Positions 41,301-52,300 of a stretch of 64,000 nt of DNA are shown piece after piece; position 1 is the stretch's first letter, and each line of letters opens with the position of its first letter. Below the pieces are notes generated by a model. The model was not told where the DNA came from. It ran no database searches and was given only the letters and a program-made list of their open reading frames with translations. The stretch covers positions 1-64,000 of the forward strand of contig VZSF01009844.1 in NCBI GenBank assembly GCA_013398295.1. The letters run 5' to 3'. This stretch comes from Chionis minor. Its lineage: Eukaryota; Chordata; Aves; Charadriiformes; Chionididae. The translations under genes were made by a program, and so were the position numbers.

Positions 41301-41567
41301 ACACAATGTGTTTTCAGATGTGTACATTTAAAACAGGATTATGAACACAAAGCAAGCAATTTCATATTGTAATTTTTGTTTAATATTTTCCTCCACAAAT
41401 CTCAGCAGCAAATGATCATTTTATGTTGTCGTCTTAGATTCCAGTACCCTTTGGACTCCAGCACTTGGATTGAGTGGTGGCCTTCGAATACAGCATGTAC
41501 ATTTTGTCAGGAGTTTTTAAACACAATGGAAGATTTTACCGAAGATCTCATCATCAGTGGCTGTTGA
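13720..41567 (+). CDS. C5: Complement component C5, complete, 41 coding exons, 1678 residues
   Basis: C5 is the secreted plasma protein that C5 convertases split into the chemoattractant C5a and C5b, which nucleates the membrane attack complex. I traced 41 coding exons (given in the block entries). Every junction is AG/GT and phase-consistent, totalling 5037 nt including the TGA at 41565-41567. Human C5 also has 41 exons and 1676 residues. The product has a signal peptide, MG domains, an RTKR beta/alpha processing site, the C5a domain, CUB, a thioester-less TED and C345C. The start is the ATG at 13720, whose leader [18 protein letters not shown] precedes QEKT, matching human. There are no frameshifts or early stops. 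The gene lies head-to-head with CNTRL and upstream of TRAF1 in the same direction. Confidence 0.98.
19412..23062 (+). other. C5: C5 exons 6-12: MG2 to MG5
   Basis: Exons are 19412-19494, 19965-20055, 20373-20478, 21213-21339, 21700-21815, 22045-22245 and 22859-23062 (residues 195-504). Conserved landmarks are FEVKEY at the end of exon 6, [17 protein letters not shown] in exon 10, [12 protein letters not shown] in exon 11 and [15 protein letters not shown] in exon 12. The part of exons 8-9 after RFGIIEE is poorly conserved and slightly shorter than in human. Intron 5, just before this block, is the longest in the gene at about 2.1 kb. Confidence 0.95.
22683..22720. repeat. Perfect 19-bp tandem duplication in C5 intron 11
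   Basis: TAATACCTCTGAATAATAT is repeated twice without a mismatch. It is intronic, and probably a recent replication-slippage duplication. Confidence 0.9.
23535..25045 (+). other. C5: C5 exons 13-15: MG5, first part of MG6 and linker
   Basis: Exons are 23535-23744, 23917-24066 and 24916-25045 (residues 505-668). They encode [20 protein letters not shown], then [13 protein letters not shown], then the very conserved [20 protein letters not shown] and LTFLTNAN. This ends the beta chain just before the processing site. Exon 14 uses a GTTAAG donor. The 849-base intron before exon 15 holds no recognised element. Confidence 0.95.
25337..26195 (+). other. C5: C5 exons 16-17: beta/alpha cleavage site and C5a anaphylatoxin
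   Basis: Exons 25337-25402 and 25995-26195 encode residues 668-757. R676-T-K-R679 is a furin-type site (human RPRR) separating beta and alpha chains. C5a is residues 680-755 (25372-25402 plus 25995-26191), 76 residues against 74 in human. Its cysteines are 701, 702, 715, 728, 735 and 736, the CC-C-C-CC anaphylatoxin pattern of three disulfides. The convertase bond is Arg755-Met756. C5a is a GPCR agonist through C5aR1/C5aR2; its last residues here are LILAR rather than the human MQLGR. The extra free cysteine and the N-glycosylation sequon of human C5a are absent. Confidence 0.95.
26845..29741 (+). other. C5: C5 exons 18-22: rest of MG6, MG7 and entry to CUB
   Basis: Exons are 26845-26935, 27390-27466, 28051-28190, 28873-29094 and 29681-29741 (residues 757-954). 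Landmarks are [51 protein letters not shown] and [13 protein letters not shown]. Asn914 in the last motif is an N-glycosylation sequon, apparently equivalent to Asn911 in human. The short exon 19 is easy to miss but is required for phase. Confidence 0.95.
30331..34271 (+). other. C5: C5 exons 23-29: CUB part 1 and C5d/TED domain
   Basis: Exons are 30331-30420, 30697-30909, 31054-31129, 32005-32164, 32636-32731, 33028-33199 and 34066-34271 (residues 954-1291). At residues 1006-1014 the sequence is LPKGNAEAE where C3 and C4 have the thioester CGEQ. The reactive Cys and Gln are therefore missing, as in all known C5. This also separates the gene clearly from C3 and C4 paralogues. The alpha/alpha toroid sequences [12 protein letters not shown] and [17 protein letters not shown] are strongly conserved. 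Intron 28 contains a 159-codon open frame that I regard as chance. Confidence 0.96.
35072..38834 (+). other. C5: C5 exons 30-35: end of TED, CUB part 2 and MG8
   Basis: Exons are 35072-35224, 35592-35654, 36467-36548, 37201-37252, 37947-38049 and 38760-38834 (residues 1292-1467). Exon 33 (52 bases) is the least certain. I placed its start at 37201 after an AAAAG acceptor, because the frame is closed by a TGA just upstream (37193-37195) and only this start keeps phase and yields LEACAKYRPS, matching human VACASYKPS. Exon 34 gives [11 protein letters not shown], and exon 35 gives [11 protein letters not shown]. Confidence 0.92.
38919..41567 (+). other. C5: C5 exons 36-41: end of MG8 and C345C (NTR) domain
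   Basis: Exons are 38919-39024, 39224-39310, 39645-39734, 40117-40200, 41032-41170 and 41438-41567 (residues 1468-1678). The anchor and C345C regions carry the expected cysteines ([10 protein letters not shown], then AECGK, then TACTFCQEF and the terminal GC). This domain helps C5 dock on the convertase and binds C6/C7. Exon 39 uses an uncommon GTCAGT donor, but its phase and protein match are good. A (CTGTA)5 microsatellite lies in the intron before exon 40. Confidence 0.95.
40922..40946. repeat. (CTGTA)5 microsatellite in C5 intron 39
   Basis: Five exact copies of the pentamer CTGTA lie about 85 bases upstream of the acceptor of exon 40. It is likely to be length-polymorphic. Confidence 0.95.
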
Positions 41568-41620
41568 TTTACTTGGAGATTTTTTAAATTAAAAATATAG
41601 ATCAAATCTCATATATAAAA

Positions 41621-41626
41621 AATAAA
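41621..41626 (+). terminator. C5: C5 polyadenylation signal
   Basis: A canonical AATAAA lies 54 bases after the C5 stop codon. This would give a very short 3' UTR of about 75 bases. A second AATAAA near 41935 could be an alternative. Confidence 0.65.
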
Positions 41627-41639
41627 ATCTTCACCTGTT

Positions 41640-44600
41640 TAGTAATTCTTTCCCGAACTTAACATTCATTAATAGTTCATCTTGAAAAAATGGTCTTTGC
41701 TTGTATTTCATAGCCATGTTCTTATAACACAGTAATGTTCAAAGTATGATTTTTTAAACTTGGATGGGAGAATAATGCAGAATACTGCAAAGACATTTGA
41801 AGTCCAATGAAATGAATTAACTGTAAAAACAAACATGTAAAGTACTGTCTTGTGCCAGAATAACACTTAAGAGCATTATAATTTGATGTCTTATTAAAAC
41901 ATAACCCTCTCTTCCAAAAAAAAAGAAAAGGAAAAATAAAATTGTTTTTTTCAAATAATTTAGTTGCAACTTTAATTTTCAAGCAAATTAAAGAAAAAAT
42001 AAAAAAATCTAACTAACCAAGCACAACAGCATCCAAATATTTAGGACAAAAACCTTACTGCAGCCCCAGTTCCTTTACAGTGAGGATTTTAAACGTTCAG
42101 TTTCCAACTTCATTAAAGGACTGTAGTGTAAGAATGACGGCAAACAACTCCTCAGCCTGTGTCAGATTATGCCAAGGGCCATACTGAAGCCAGGTACTCC
42201 TGACCCCATTGTGCTTTTTTAGTTCCCTTAGACCTGCAGATGACAGTCTTGCTCTTTTTTACCCCAGCTGCTATCCAGGCATTTATCTGAACATGTTGAG
42301 GGACACTTTTCCATCAACATGTGGTTGGAGTAATGGATTTTGAAATTAAGCAGTCCTGAAGATTTGCTAACTTTTGGTAAATTAATTTCTTCCAGTCCAT
42401 GCCTGAAATGCAAGAATGTGCTTTAACAGTGTACTGAAACACTGCAGTGTGTCTCAAACAAACAGGCCCCAATGCCTGCAATGGAAATGAAACAGATTGG
42501 AAACTTACAGTTCGTATTCTGTAGGTTGAAACTGTTATGGGCAACTTAATTCTTTACTTTTTATAAGTAAATAAACTGAATTTATGATGTAAAAAACCAG
42601 TCAGGAAGACCTCAACTATACCTGGTGACATTTCAGTTATGAAGTGATGCTTGTATGTGTTGAAGATGCCCTCATTTGCAGAGCATTTTGGCATGGAAAG
42701 TTCTCCAGATAAGTAAAACATTCAATAAGAATCTTTTAAAAATCTTATTTGTGTATGAAAGACAACTTTCATTACAAGTTGAGTGCTGAATCTGCACAGA
42801 CACTTACTATTTGTGAAGTGGCAGTAGTATATGCAGAGGATTAATAGTTTTTTCTAAGAAATGTTTTTGAGAAGAGTCAACAGAATGATTTGGACATGCC
42901 GTGACAGTTAGTCTGATGAGACGAAAAGCATTTTTCTGAAGTGCTGCACAGGTATGCTGGAAAAGCAAAACTATTTTTCATAAAAACCTTGATATTTTGC
43001 AAATAATGAAGTCACACAATAACTTTCCACTCATCTCAATCTTAGGAAGAACTTAAAGGGTGTGTTAGTTTACTTAAAAATTTCTTTGCAAAGTCTGTTA
43101 TGTATATTAAAACAAGTTGGGCAGTCTGCTGCCTTGTCTTCCTTATGCTAGTAAAGCGCTAATTGTTTTGCTTTTATCTCATCTTCAATTCAGGCCAATT
43201 AATGTGCTTCTGCTTTATAAGAGATATATTTTAATTAATACCAATATTAATAATGCAATAATTATTTTGTAACTTGCATGTTCACAAAGGTAGAACTGCC
43301 TGTGATGCATTTCTCTGCAAAACCATTATCAAGGAAAATTCATCCTTTTTTGATTTTTAGATTTCAAAAGTAGAAATTATACTCTGTTGCAGCTGATTCA
43401 GTCACTTAATAATATGAGAAAAATCCCATCACACTAATGTAAATGTTGTTACTCTAAGGTTAAAAGAAGGCAGTGTTAAACCAAGTATTAAAAAGAAAAT
43501 AGTCATGCTACTACAGTGAGAAAACAAGCATATGATACATGGGAATCCCACTGTGAGAGAGATTAAATCTGGTATTTCCACTTGCTGATGATGTGCTAAG
43601 AATCTCAGTGGTTAACCAGTTTGGTAAGTCGTCTTTCCAGACATTGTTAATTATTATTTGTTATATGAGATATTTCAACCAATTTTAAATACTTTTGATG
43701 TTCTTGCATTTGCTGTTACTTCTGATAGATAGTGTTGGTATGTCATCCATCTGTGTCGGGAAAATAGACTATTTTAGAACTAGCAGTACGTTTCTCACTG
43801 CTTGTATTTTAGGAAGACCGTATTTTGGCTAGTCTTGATAAAACTTGTTTGAACAATTGTGATAGTGAATAACAATAGCATAAATTAAATGACAGTAACA
43901 TTCAGGACTCCTGTGGAATGATATTTGGTTAGCATCCTTAACGGAACAAACTTTACCATTAGTTTAAAGAAAGCCCAGGTACATCCATGGCATTGTATCA
44001 TGCATAAAAACTTGCTTTCCACGTAGATAATGCTTCTTTGTTTTTGAAAAGTCTTTTACCAGGAGAAATTATCCCCCTTTTTATTTAGGCATGAATATTT
44101 CTTACTGTCTATGAAGGAATACACACAGCTCTTGAAACACTCAGTTTTCCACTGTGACAGAAACAGTAGAGGGAGCACAAGAACATAATTTTCATGTAGG
44201 TTCAATGAATATTCTATAAATATTAGTAATTTACAATCTCTCCCCCAATCTTTTAAAAGACATTTTTCAAAAGTTCAGCTACTGCAAATGCTGCATTCAT
44301 TTCCTAGTGGATGGAAAAAAGAATACATATTTTAATGTGCAGTGCCATAACACTCATTTCATGTTTGCTGGCAAAATTATTTTTCTTCATGTCAACCAAA
44401 TTATTTGTCAAATAAATTTGCCTGCAAGACAGTAACCACCCCACAATCTCTGAGATTCTTGGACAAATTTTAGACTTACCCCATCATAGTCAGGGCTGTG
44501 TGATAAAGTACAGTCAGAGGATGCAAAGCATTTTCTGATGAGTCTGGAGTTCTGAGCATAAGAGAGGCTGCAAGCAGTGATACGACCAATAGGTCAGGCT

Positions 44601-45300
44601 GCAGTACTAATTTTAAGAACTTCATAATTAACCCCATTTCTGCTCATGGAGAAATGTGATATTGGAGAACTCAGAATGGGAAATGTAGTTCAGCGCTGTT
44701 TCCTGCCTTTTACAGAGACAATATAGTCTAAATGCAGCTCAAAACCACAGAAATATGGAAATGCAGCCTAACAAAGTCCTCTTTTTCTTGAATTAACCTG
44801 GGCATTTTCTGGCAAGTGCATCATGTACCTAGTAGCATGTAGTGAGTGACACTTAAGCTACAAGGTATAACATGTTATACGAAACAGGAGAGGTTTTAAT
44901 TTTAGAGTTTCTTGGAATTTGTGATTTTAGGATAGACGGTATTTCAGCAGACTAGGTTACCCAGTGGTTTAGTTTTACATGGCCAGCTCACTTCAAAAGC
45001 TTCCTATCACTGGGTACGTTGTTCTGATAAGGACATTGTGAGTTTCTCAAAATTGTTAGTCTTGCAGTAAAAGACAATGATCTAAAAGCATTAGTAGGGA
45101 TGCTTCATGTAATTCATTTGCATGAAGAAATCATGCAATGCTGAAAAGTACTGGCAGCAAAATATGTGCAGTAGCAGCCCAGAGAAACAACATGTAAACT
45201 AATAAAGCCTGTATGAAATAGATATGAGGAACAGAAATTAGGGAAATGAAAAACAATAAAACAAGATCTAGAATGATAGAAGGGCAACCTGTTTCTAAAT
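41640..45300. other. C5-TRAF1 intergenic region, first part
   Basis: This is AT-rich sequence with only short open frames that resemble no known protein and show no exon structure. No RNA gene or recognisable repeat was seen. Confidence 0.5.
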
Positions 45301-45304
45301 TCGT

Positions 45305-46385
45305 AAGAGCTAACCATAGTAGTCTTCGGTTTGCAATGCAGCCTGGGCCAGGGTTTCCCCCTTGGGGAAGCCATGCTGGCTGTCTCAAATCACCTCCATG
45401 TGCCTTAGCGTAGCTTCTAGGAGGATCTGTTCCATGGTCTTCCCATGCGCAGAGGTCAGGCTCTGACAGCTCCGTAGTTCCCAGGGCCCTCCTTTCCACC
45501 CTTTTAAAAGATGGGTGCAATGTTTCCCTTTTTCCTGTCACCGGGGACTTCACCTGACTGCTATGACTTTTCAAATGTCATGGAGAGTGGCATTTCCCTC
45601 AGGTCTCTGGGATGCATCTCGTCAGGTCCCCTAGACTTCTGTGTTCAGGTTCCTCAGGTGGTCACAAACCTGATCTTCTCTTACAGTGGGTGGCCCCCCT
45701 GTCCCCATCTTGCGGCCCACCCACTCAAGAGGTTGGAGAGAGAGGTTGCTACCGAAGCCCGAGGCAAAAAAGTTGTTGAGTCCTTCACTACTCTCCTCGT
45801 CTGTTGTTACCAGTTTGCCAGTCTTGCTCATTGGGGGGTACATATTCTTTGACCTTTTTCTGGCTGACGTACCTGTAGAAGCCCTTATTATTCTTTGCAT
45901 CCCTTGCCAAGTTCAGCTCCAGCTGTGCCTTGGCCTTCCTGACCCTATCCCTACACAATGGGGCAACGTACCTATACTCTTCCCAGGATACCTGTCCCAG
46001 CTTCCACTGCCTACTTCCTTCTTGCCCTTTAATTTGACCAGCAGGTCTCAACTCAGCCATGAGGGTCTCTTGCCTTCCTTGCCTGATTTCTTACCCCTGG
46101 GGATGGAGAGCTCTTGTGCTCTGTGGAAAGTGTCATTCAAGATCTGCCAGCTCTGTTCTGCTCCCTTGCCCCTGAGGGCAGTGTCCCAGGGGATCCTATT
46201 GATTAACTCCTTGAAGATCTGGAAGTTTGCTTTTCCAAAATTCAGCATCCTGACTCTTCGGCTGACCCGTAGCCCTCAGGGCTGCTAGCTCCACCAGCGT
46301 ATCATCGCTGCAGCCCAAGCTGCCTTCAGTCTTGACGTCACCGATTAGCTCACCAGTGTTGGTGACCAACAGGTCCAGTCACTGC
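45305..46385 (-). mobile_element. CR1 LINE ORF2 fragment, truncated at both ends and frameshifted
   Basis: On the minus strand, from 46385 down, the translation in shifting frames follows CR1 ORF2. It runs from the end of the endonuclease domain through the linker ([51 protein letters not shown] and FYRYVSQKK) into the start of the reverse transcriptase ([10 protein letters not shown], then FFASGF). The downstream part, near 45300-45560, is recognisable only at DNA level. The catalytic core and 3' end are missing and several frameshifts are present, so it is a dead copy. Long plus-strand open frames over it are only its complement. Confidence 0.9.
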
Positions 46386-46389
46386 AAAC

Positions 46390-49300
46390 AAAACTGTCCT
46401 GTGTCTAAACGGGATGTCTACACAATATTTGTAAAACTCGCATTGTTGAAGGGGCTCCAATTTTATGGCTAGTGGCTATTCTGCACTGCAGTGGCCACCT
46501 GACACTCTGTCCTGGTGGAAGGTTAAACAGGCGTGAGGAGAGACTTGCTCTTCTGCTACTATGGATAACCTTTGCCTGCTAGTATAAAATTATGTTTGTA
46601 CAGCTTTGTAAATATATGCAGCCACTTCATATGCTCTCTGTAATATAGGTAATAATGCTTATTACCTAGATTTTCCTTTTGTACTCTTTTTTTTAATTCC
46701 TGCATTTCCTAGCATCTAATTGATGCTATTTTTATGCTCTGCTTTCTTGTTTAAAAAAAACTAATAAAAATTTCCTAAATAATATGCATGCCATTCATTA
46801 TTTGTATTTTAAGAAACAGTGGACTGGATCAATGTCTACTGTAACAAGTAGATTTTACAACAAATGTTACTTTGGCATTTGATGACTGAATTTGACAGTT
46901 AAAAAGCTTACCTTGCCTCCAGGAAAGTGGCAGATGAAGGGCCAATTTTCCTTCTCACAGCTCCTGGCACAAATATGTTTGGTTCCCAGTAGAACTGAGA
47001 AGAGAATTTGATACAAAGCACAGTTGCACGCATTTTTGTTTGTATTGAATAGATGCCCAAAAGCAGCACATCCAAGAACTTTAAAATTACTGTTTTCCCT
47101 CTCTCTCAGGAATATCCTTGATCCAGAGTGTTTAATATGTGGAAAGAAGACAGTCGCAGATGATGCAATTTTAAATTTTGGCTCTGTGAGTATTTTCTTT
47201 TTTTAATCCTCTAAACATTTCTAAGAAGCATAAGAAGATAACACTGCATCCAATAATAACTGGATATAAACTCAAATTGCAGAGAGAAGTACGCTTAGTG
47301 CTTAGTAAGGCTGTGTAGCAGCCCGCCTTTAAGCATTTCTACTACTGAACTGTACAATACTGTTGTGACAGTGACTGTGTCTTGTGAGACCTAATTATCT
47401 CTCAAGAGTGATACAACTTCTCATAAACCCCTGCTTCTTGCATCTAATTAGAAACAGAGGTATTGATTCAACTATTCTTGGTAAGATGGAACCTGAAGAG
47501 TTCTTTTAAGCACTTTTAAAGTTCTTTAATGTCATTGTATGAAAAAGATCAAATTATGTTCAGCTGTCACAGCCATAGGTCACACTTCTAAGGCATCAGT
47601 TAGTTAAAATAATTCCCATTCTTATTGCATAGAGTAGCTAAGATGGCTTTTAAGAGCTTTAATTTAAACTCTGCCTGTATCATTAATATAACCTTGCTCT
47701 GGTTTTTGGTTACTAGTGTTTACGAGATTTGTATCAATCTGTTTACCAATTTTGCATTCACACTATGTGCTAGATAAAACCAGATGAAACCAAGAGCAAG
47801 GAGATTAAAGAATTACAGCCAAGGGTATGAACAAGAATTCTCTTCATCCAGATCAATCAGATCTATATAAGGTAAGTCATACTTAACATCTAGAAGAACA
47901 ATGTAAGAAATAATACTTAATATGAATGGGTTACAAATAGTTAATTTCCAGGCAAATAACTTGTTGTAGCCGTATCCCTTAACCTTAATCACTGTATGTA
48001 TAGCAGGGCCAATTCTGAATTGCATGGGAGAATTTCCCAAGACCTGTGGGACTAAATTGTCCCACAAGGCTCTTGATGGTTTCTGTTGCAACTTTAAGGG
48101 TTCAAGGCTTTTCTTTGCCTTCTCCAGCTGACACTCTCAAGGACCCTGACTACCATATATGCTGAATATCAAACTGGTACACAGTATAATGCTGTGTAAA
48201 AGGACAGTGTTTTCTCTCTATGTCTTCTGCACAGCAGGGTTGGATTTTTTTTATTTTTTTTTTGCATAAGCAAAATTTGACCTGAAAAAAACCTTAAACA
48301 TTCCGATATTAGAATGCCTGGTTTTGTCAACATTTGTAAATCTCAAAGGGCTTCACAAAGACTAAAAAAGAATTGTCAGTACTGTGATGCGTATAGTACT
48401 TATAAATACAAAACTAGAACAAAAAAAAAATGCTAAAAAGAACTTGCAATGGATTAATTTTATGGACTCAACGTGGTGAATTATAGAAGAGGAAACTGTT
48501 TTACCAAGAGCAGTCGAATTACTTTCTTAAGGCTACAGATCAGGCCAGTTGCAGAACTGGAATATTGACTAAGGTATCCTGGCATTCGATGTGAGTTTAT
48601 CAGACCGCAGTGACTCCAGAGAGAAAAGAAAGAGAATGCAACAAAGGAGATGGCTACATAAGCAAAACAAACATGTTCTGCTGTTTCCTCTCTGTGTCAG
48701 AGGCTCAAATGAGTGTCAAGTAGTATTTTAAGATCAGTCACCAAAATACATTTTCCCATTAACTGCTAATGGCAAAACAGAGAAGTCTGAAAGAATGTTG
48801 ACTTTATCAAGCAGTCTTAAAATAGATGAAATTACGAAGAGAGGTATGGTCTTCATCAGTTGTGTGAAACAAACCTTGGGTCCTGTTAGCTTATTCAGAA
48901 GTTTAATTTTTGAAATGTAAATTATACTTTAAAAACTTTAAATGACAATGAGCATGTCTTATTTTTACAGATGACTTGTGAAATTTAAGTCTTACTGATT
49001 TTTAGCAAGACAGGCTACAAAAAGGTTGTATTGCTCCTGAAGATGTAGGAACCTAATTTAAAAATTATGTATAAAAATGCTGCATTTAAGTATCAAATTG
49101 GCTCTCATTAGTTTAAAAAAAGTCTTTAATCTTATTTGTTGTGTCTCTGTTTTTATACAGAATTATCTACCCAATATATCATTAAAATATTTTAAATACA
49201 TGTATTTTACATGTGTATATTTTTGTAGATACTTAGCCATGTGTGGTATGGAGGTGTGAATACATACCAACGTAGGAAGATTTACCTTCCTCATGTGGCA

Positions 49301-52300
49301 TGGCATGACTTTCGTATGAAAACCATGTGGGGGAAAGGGACATCTATGTCTTCATCTGTTTCACACGTGCAAATTATATTGGCAGATTTCCATCAGATCT
49401 AGTTAGTAAGACAAAGAGAAAATGGAAATGACATGAGATAAATTTCAGAATCTACTGCCATGCTAACCTTAGTGACTTGTAGTTGGAGAGTTCTGAGGTA
49501 CTAAGCAACTCGGAAGATTAATCCAAGCAAAAATGGAAATTCTTGGAATAATCACAGCTTAGATGACTCATCTGCATTATGAAATGGAAATTATTTCAAA
49601 ACACATTCCGTACTTCCATGCATACTGGGGATTCTGGACATCAGAAAGGTCCTTTGGTATCTGAATTGTACACAAGGTTTTTCTATTCCTTGGTTGTTTA
49701 TATACATGGTGTGCAAGTCTAAATGTCCCAGGCTTTGAATCAACCAGGCTAATAGCTTTAGTGGTTCCAGAAAAACATGCATTCGACTGCTACACTTTTG
49801 CAGTCTACCTAAAGGCCAGCCAGCCTTGGGATTCCTGGTCTGCCTACATACTAATGCACTTGCCCAGAGAGCTGTGTACTGTTGGCCAAATCTATTCTCA
49901 CGTCTCCGAGAACAGAGATGACTGGCCTCGCCTGTCAATTCCGGCAAGATGCCAAGGGCCATGTATAAACAGGATTTTTATTGCCATTCATTGACATAAT
50001 AATGTATCATAGTCAAACTAGCCTCCGAGGTGAACTTCAGAGTTGCTCCTAGTGATTTGCATGGATCATCTCTGAAAGCAGGACCCACTAAAGTGAAATA
50101 AATGAGTGTGGTCATTATACTTTTATTCCTTTTTAATATATTTCCCAGATCAGCCTTTGAATAAGAAAATCCACCAGATGCCATTCTAATGTGATTCTCC
50201 CTGAATACTCTTGGCAGATATTTAAGACCTGAATTGGCTGGATTCCTGAGACAACAACAATTCTAAGGGTTAATACTATGTAAGCTTTTTAGTTATTTTA
50301 AAAATAATTATTTCTTGAAGTTTCCATTTGTATTTTACTGATTTTCATATAGCTAAGCGTCACAGAGTAAACTGATTTCTCTCTTCACTTCATTGCAACC
50401 AGAAATTAATCAATTGATGCAAGCTAGTAAGTGACTTGAATAGACCGAATTCCACCCTATTATGCAGATGACACATGAAACCCGCACTCTTTTGGTCTGG
50501 TCTTGAAAGCTGCTGTGCTGGGTCTAACTACTGTGACTAATGTAGGAGGAGAGCCAAATGGTGCCATTCTCTGGCCATTGCTTTACTAGCAGTGCAGAAA
50601 TGATTTTGTATATATAATGTTTCAGGATACGCCACAAGCTCTAAGTAGCCTTAGCCAGATGAGTGCGCTGTCAAAATTTTTTTTGAATTAGGAATACCCT
50701 ACAATTTTAGAAGACAAATGCTAAATCCCTGTAGCAGATTAAAATTCTTGCTTTTTTTAATACCTCCATACCTTTAAGTGACTGTCATAATTCTTTCTTG
50801 GCTGACCTGAAAACATTTCGTATTAAATACCAGGTGAAAGAGAAAATTGCTTACATGAACTAGTAGGCTGCAAATGCAAGTCCCAGTTACTACATATTTT
50901 TTATTGTGTTATGATGGTACATTCAGAATCCAAAATCATCTGGAAATGGAGAAATATTCACTTCATCACACTGAGTTCTTTGTTCAGTGTATTTGGGAAA
51001 TGTAAATCCAGAATATCACACCAAAAATTATTTTCTATCTCTGTACAGCAATGAAAATGTTCAATATAGGTGCAGCCGCTCTTCTGAGTCAGGAGGTGGG
51101 ATCCTGCACCGAGTGAAGCAACACAAAATCCTAGAACATAATCCTTGGTAACATTTCTTTCAAGTTCAAAAATCTTTTTTCATAAATAATCTCAAACTAT
51201 CATTTCCGCAAAAAAAGAGTTGTAGAATCTACTGACAGGGGTCAGTAGATTCATTTATAGTAGGGGTGCGGAAGAGATGAGTGAAAACAGATTAAGGAAA
51301 TCCATTTTTTCTTTTGAGAGAATATTATTTTGTAATTCAAAAAATTCACACTTTCTCTGAGAGCTGCCAATGTGGTGTTCATCTATCATGAGTTGTCTCA
51401 CTTGACCCTGCCTACAGAGGCTCATTTTCAGTCTATGTAAATGTTAATGTTTATGCACGTCTCCTAGCAAAATGTGTTCTTAATCTCCTGATGAATTCTG
51501 ACATCAGAACACACTGAAATTTGGCATGGTCATCAGTTAGTTTCCAGTAAAAAAACACCTTATAAGAGTTACATATGCTTTCAATTTTTAAGATATTTAA
51601 TAATGTTTTCACCTCTAATTAGGAGAAATATCTGGGTTTGGCTCTTTCATTCTCCTGGAAACTAAGAGTTTGGTTTTGCGAATTGCTGGGTCATTACAAA
51701 ATTCCATTCCTCGTGTTAAATTTTGCTTTTTAAGTTCTGAATGAACTTGGAATTTGGATACATATTTAACCAGCAACCGATTTCCTGGAAAGTCCTAAAC
51801 TGGATTAAACACCACAACTATCATAAAAAGAACATTCATGTTGAGAAAAAAATAGCAGAGAAATCTCAAGTAGAGATTGCTGTATTCAACCCTTTCTTTT
51901 CTAACCCAAGAAATTTGTTACACACAGGTGGTTATTTATAAAATAGTTATATTTACCCATGTTCATAGCTAGAAGTCATGAAATGAAGATTATTCCTAAA
52001 ATGCCAAGGTTCACACTATATTTCCTTTATTGATTTGCTACTTAGCAGCTAAAATGGCCATTTCTTTTGCAAGTAAAGCAAAGAAAAAGTCATACTTGAT
52101 GCACTTTGAATTAGCTGAGATATTAAACCACAAAAATTGGGGTTTAGAATGGAAAATCAATTTTTTCTTAATGAAAGGAGCCCCGCTGGCGCCGGTTAAA
52201 AGTAGTCCAAAAGAAACAGAGAGAGGTTCAGAGTCGGGGTTTAGTACACTGCAAGCTGGTTTCAAGGAGCCCTGTCACGGACTCGCATTGTCTAATTTGG

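Noticed and set aside
13720..41567. C3, C4 or alpha-2-macroglobulin paralogue
   Set aside because: The thioester is absent, the processing site and C5a lie in the C5 arrangement, and similarity is to C5 throughout.
45686..46288. 200-codon plus-strand open frame
   Set aside because: It is the complement of a degenerate CR1 ORF2; the minus strand carries the recognisable protein.
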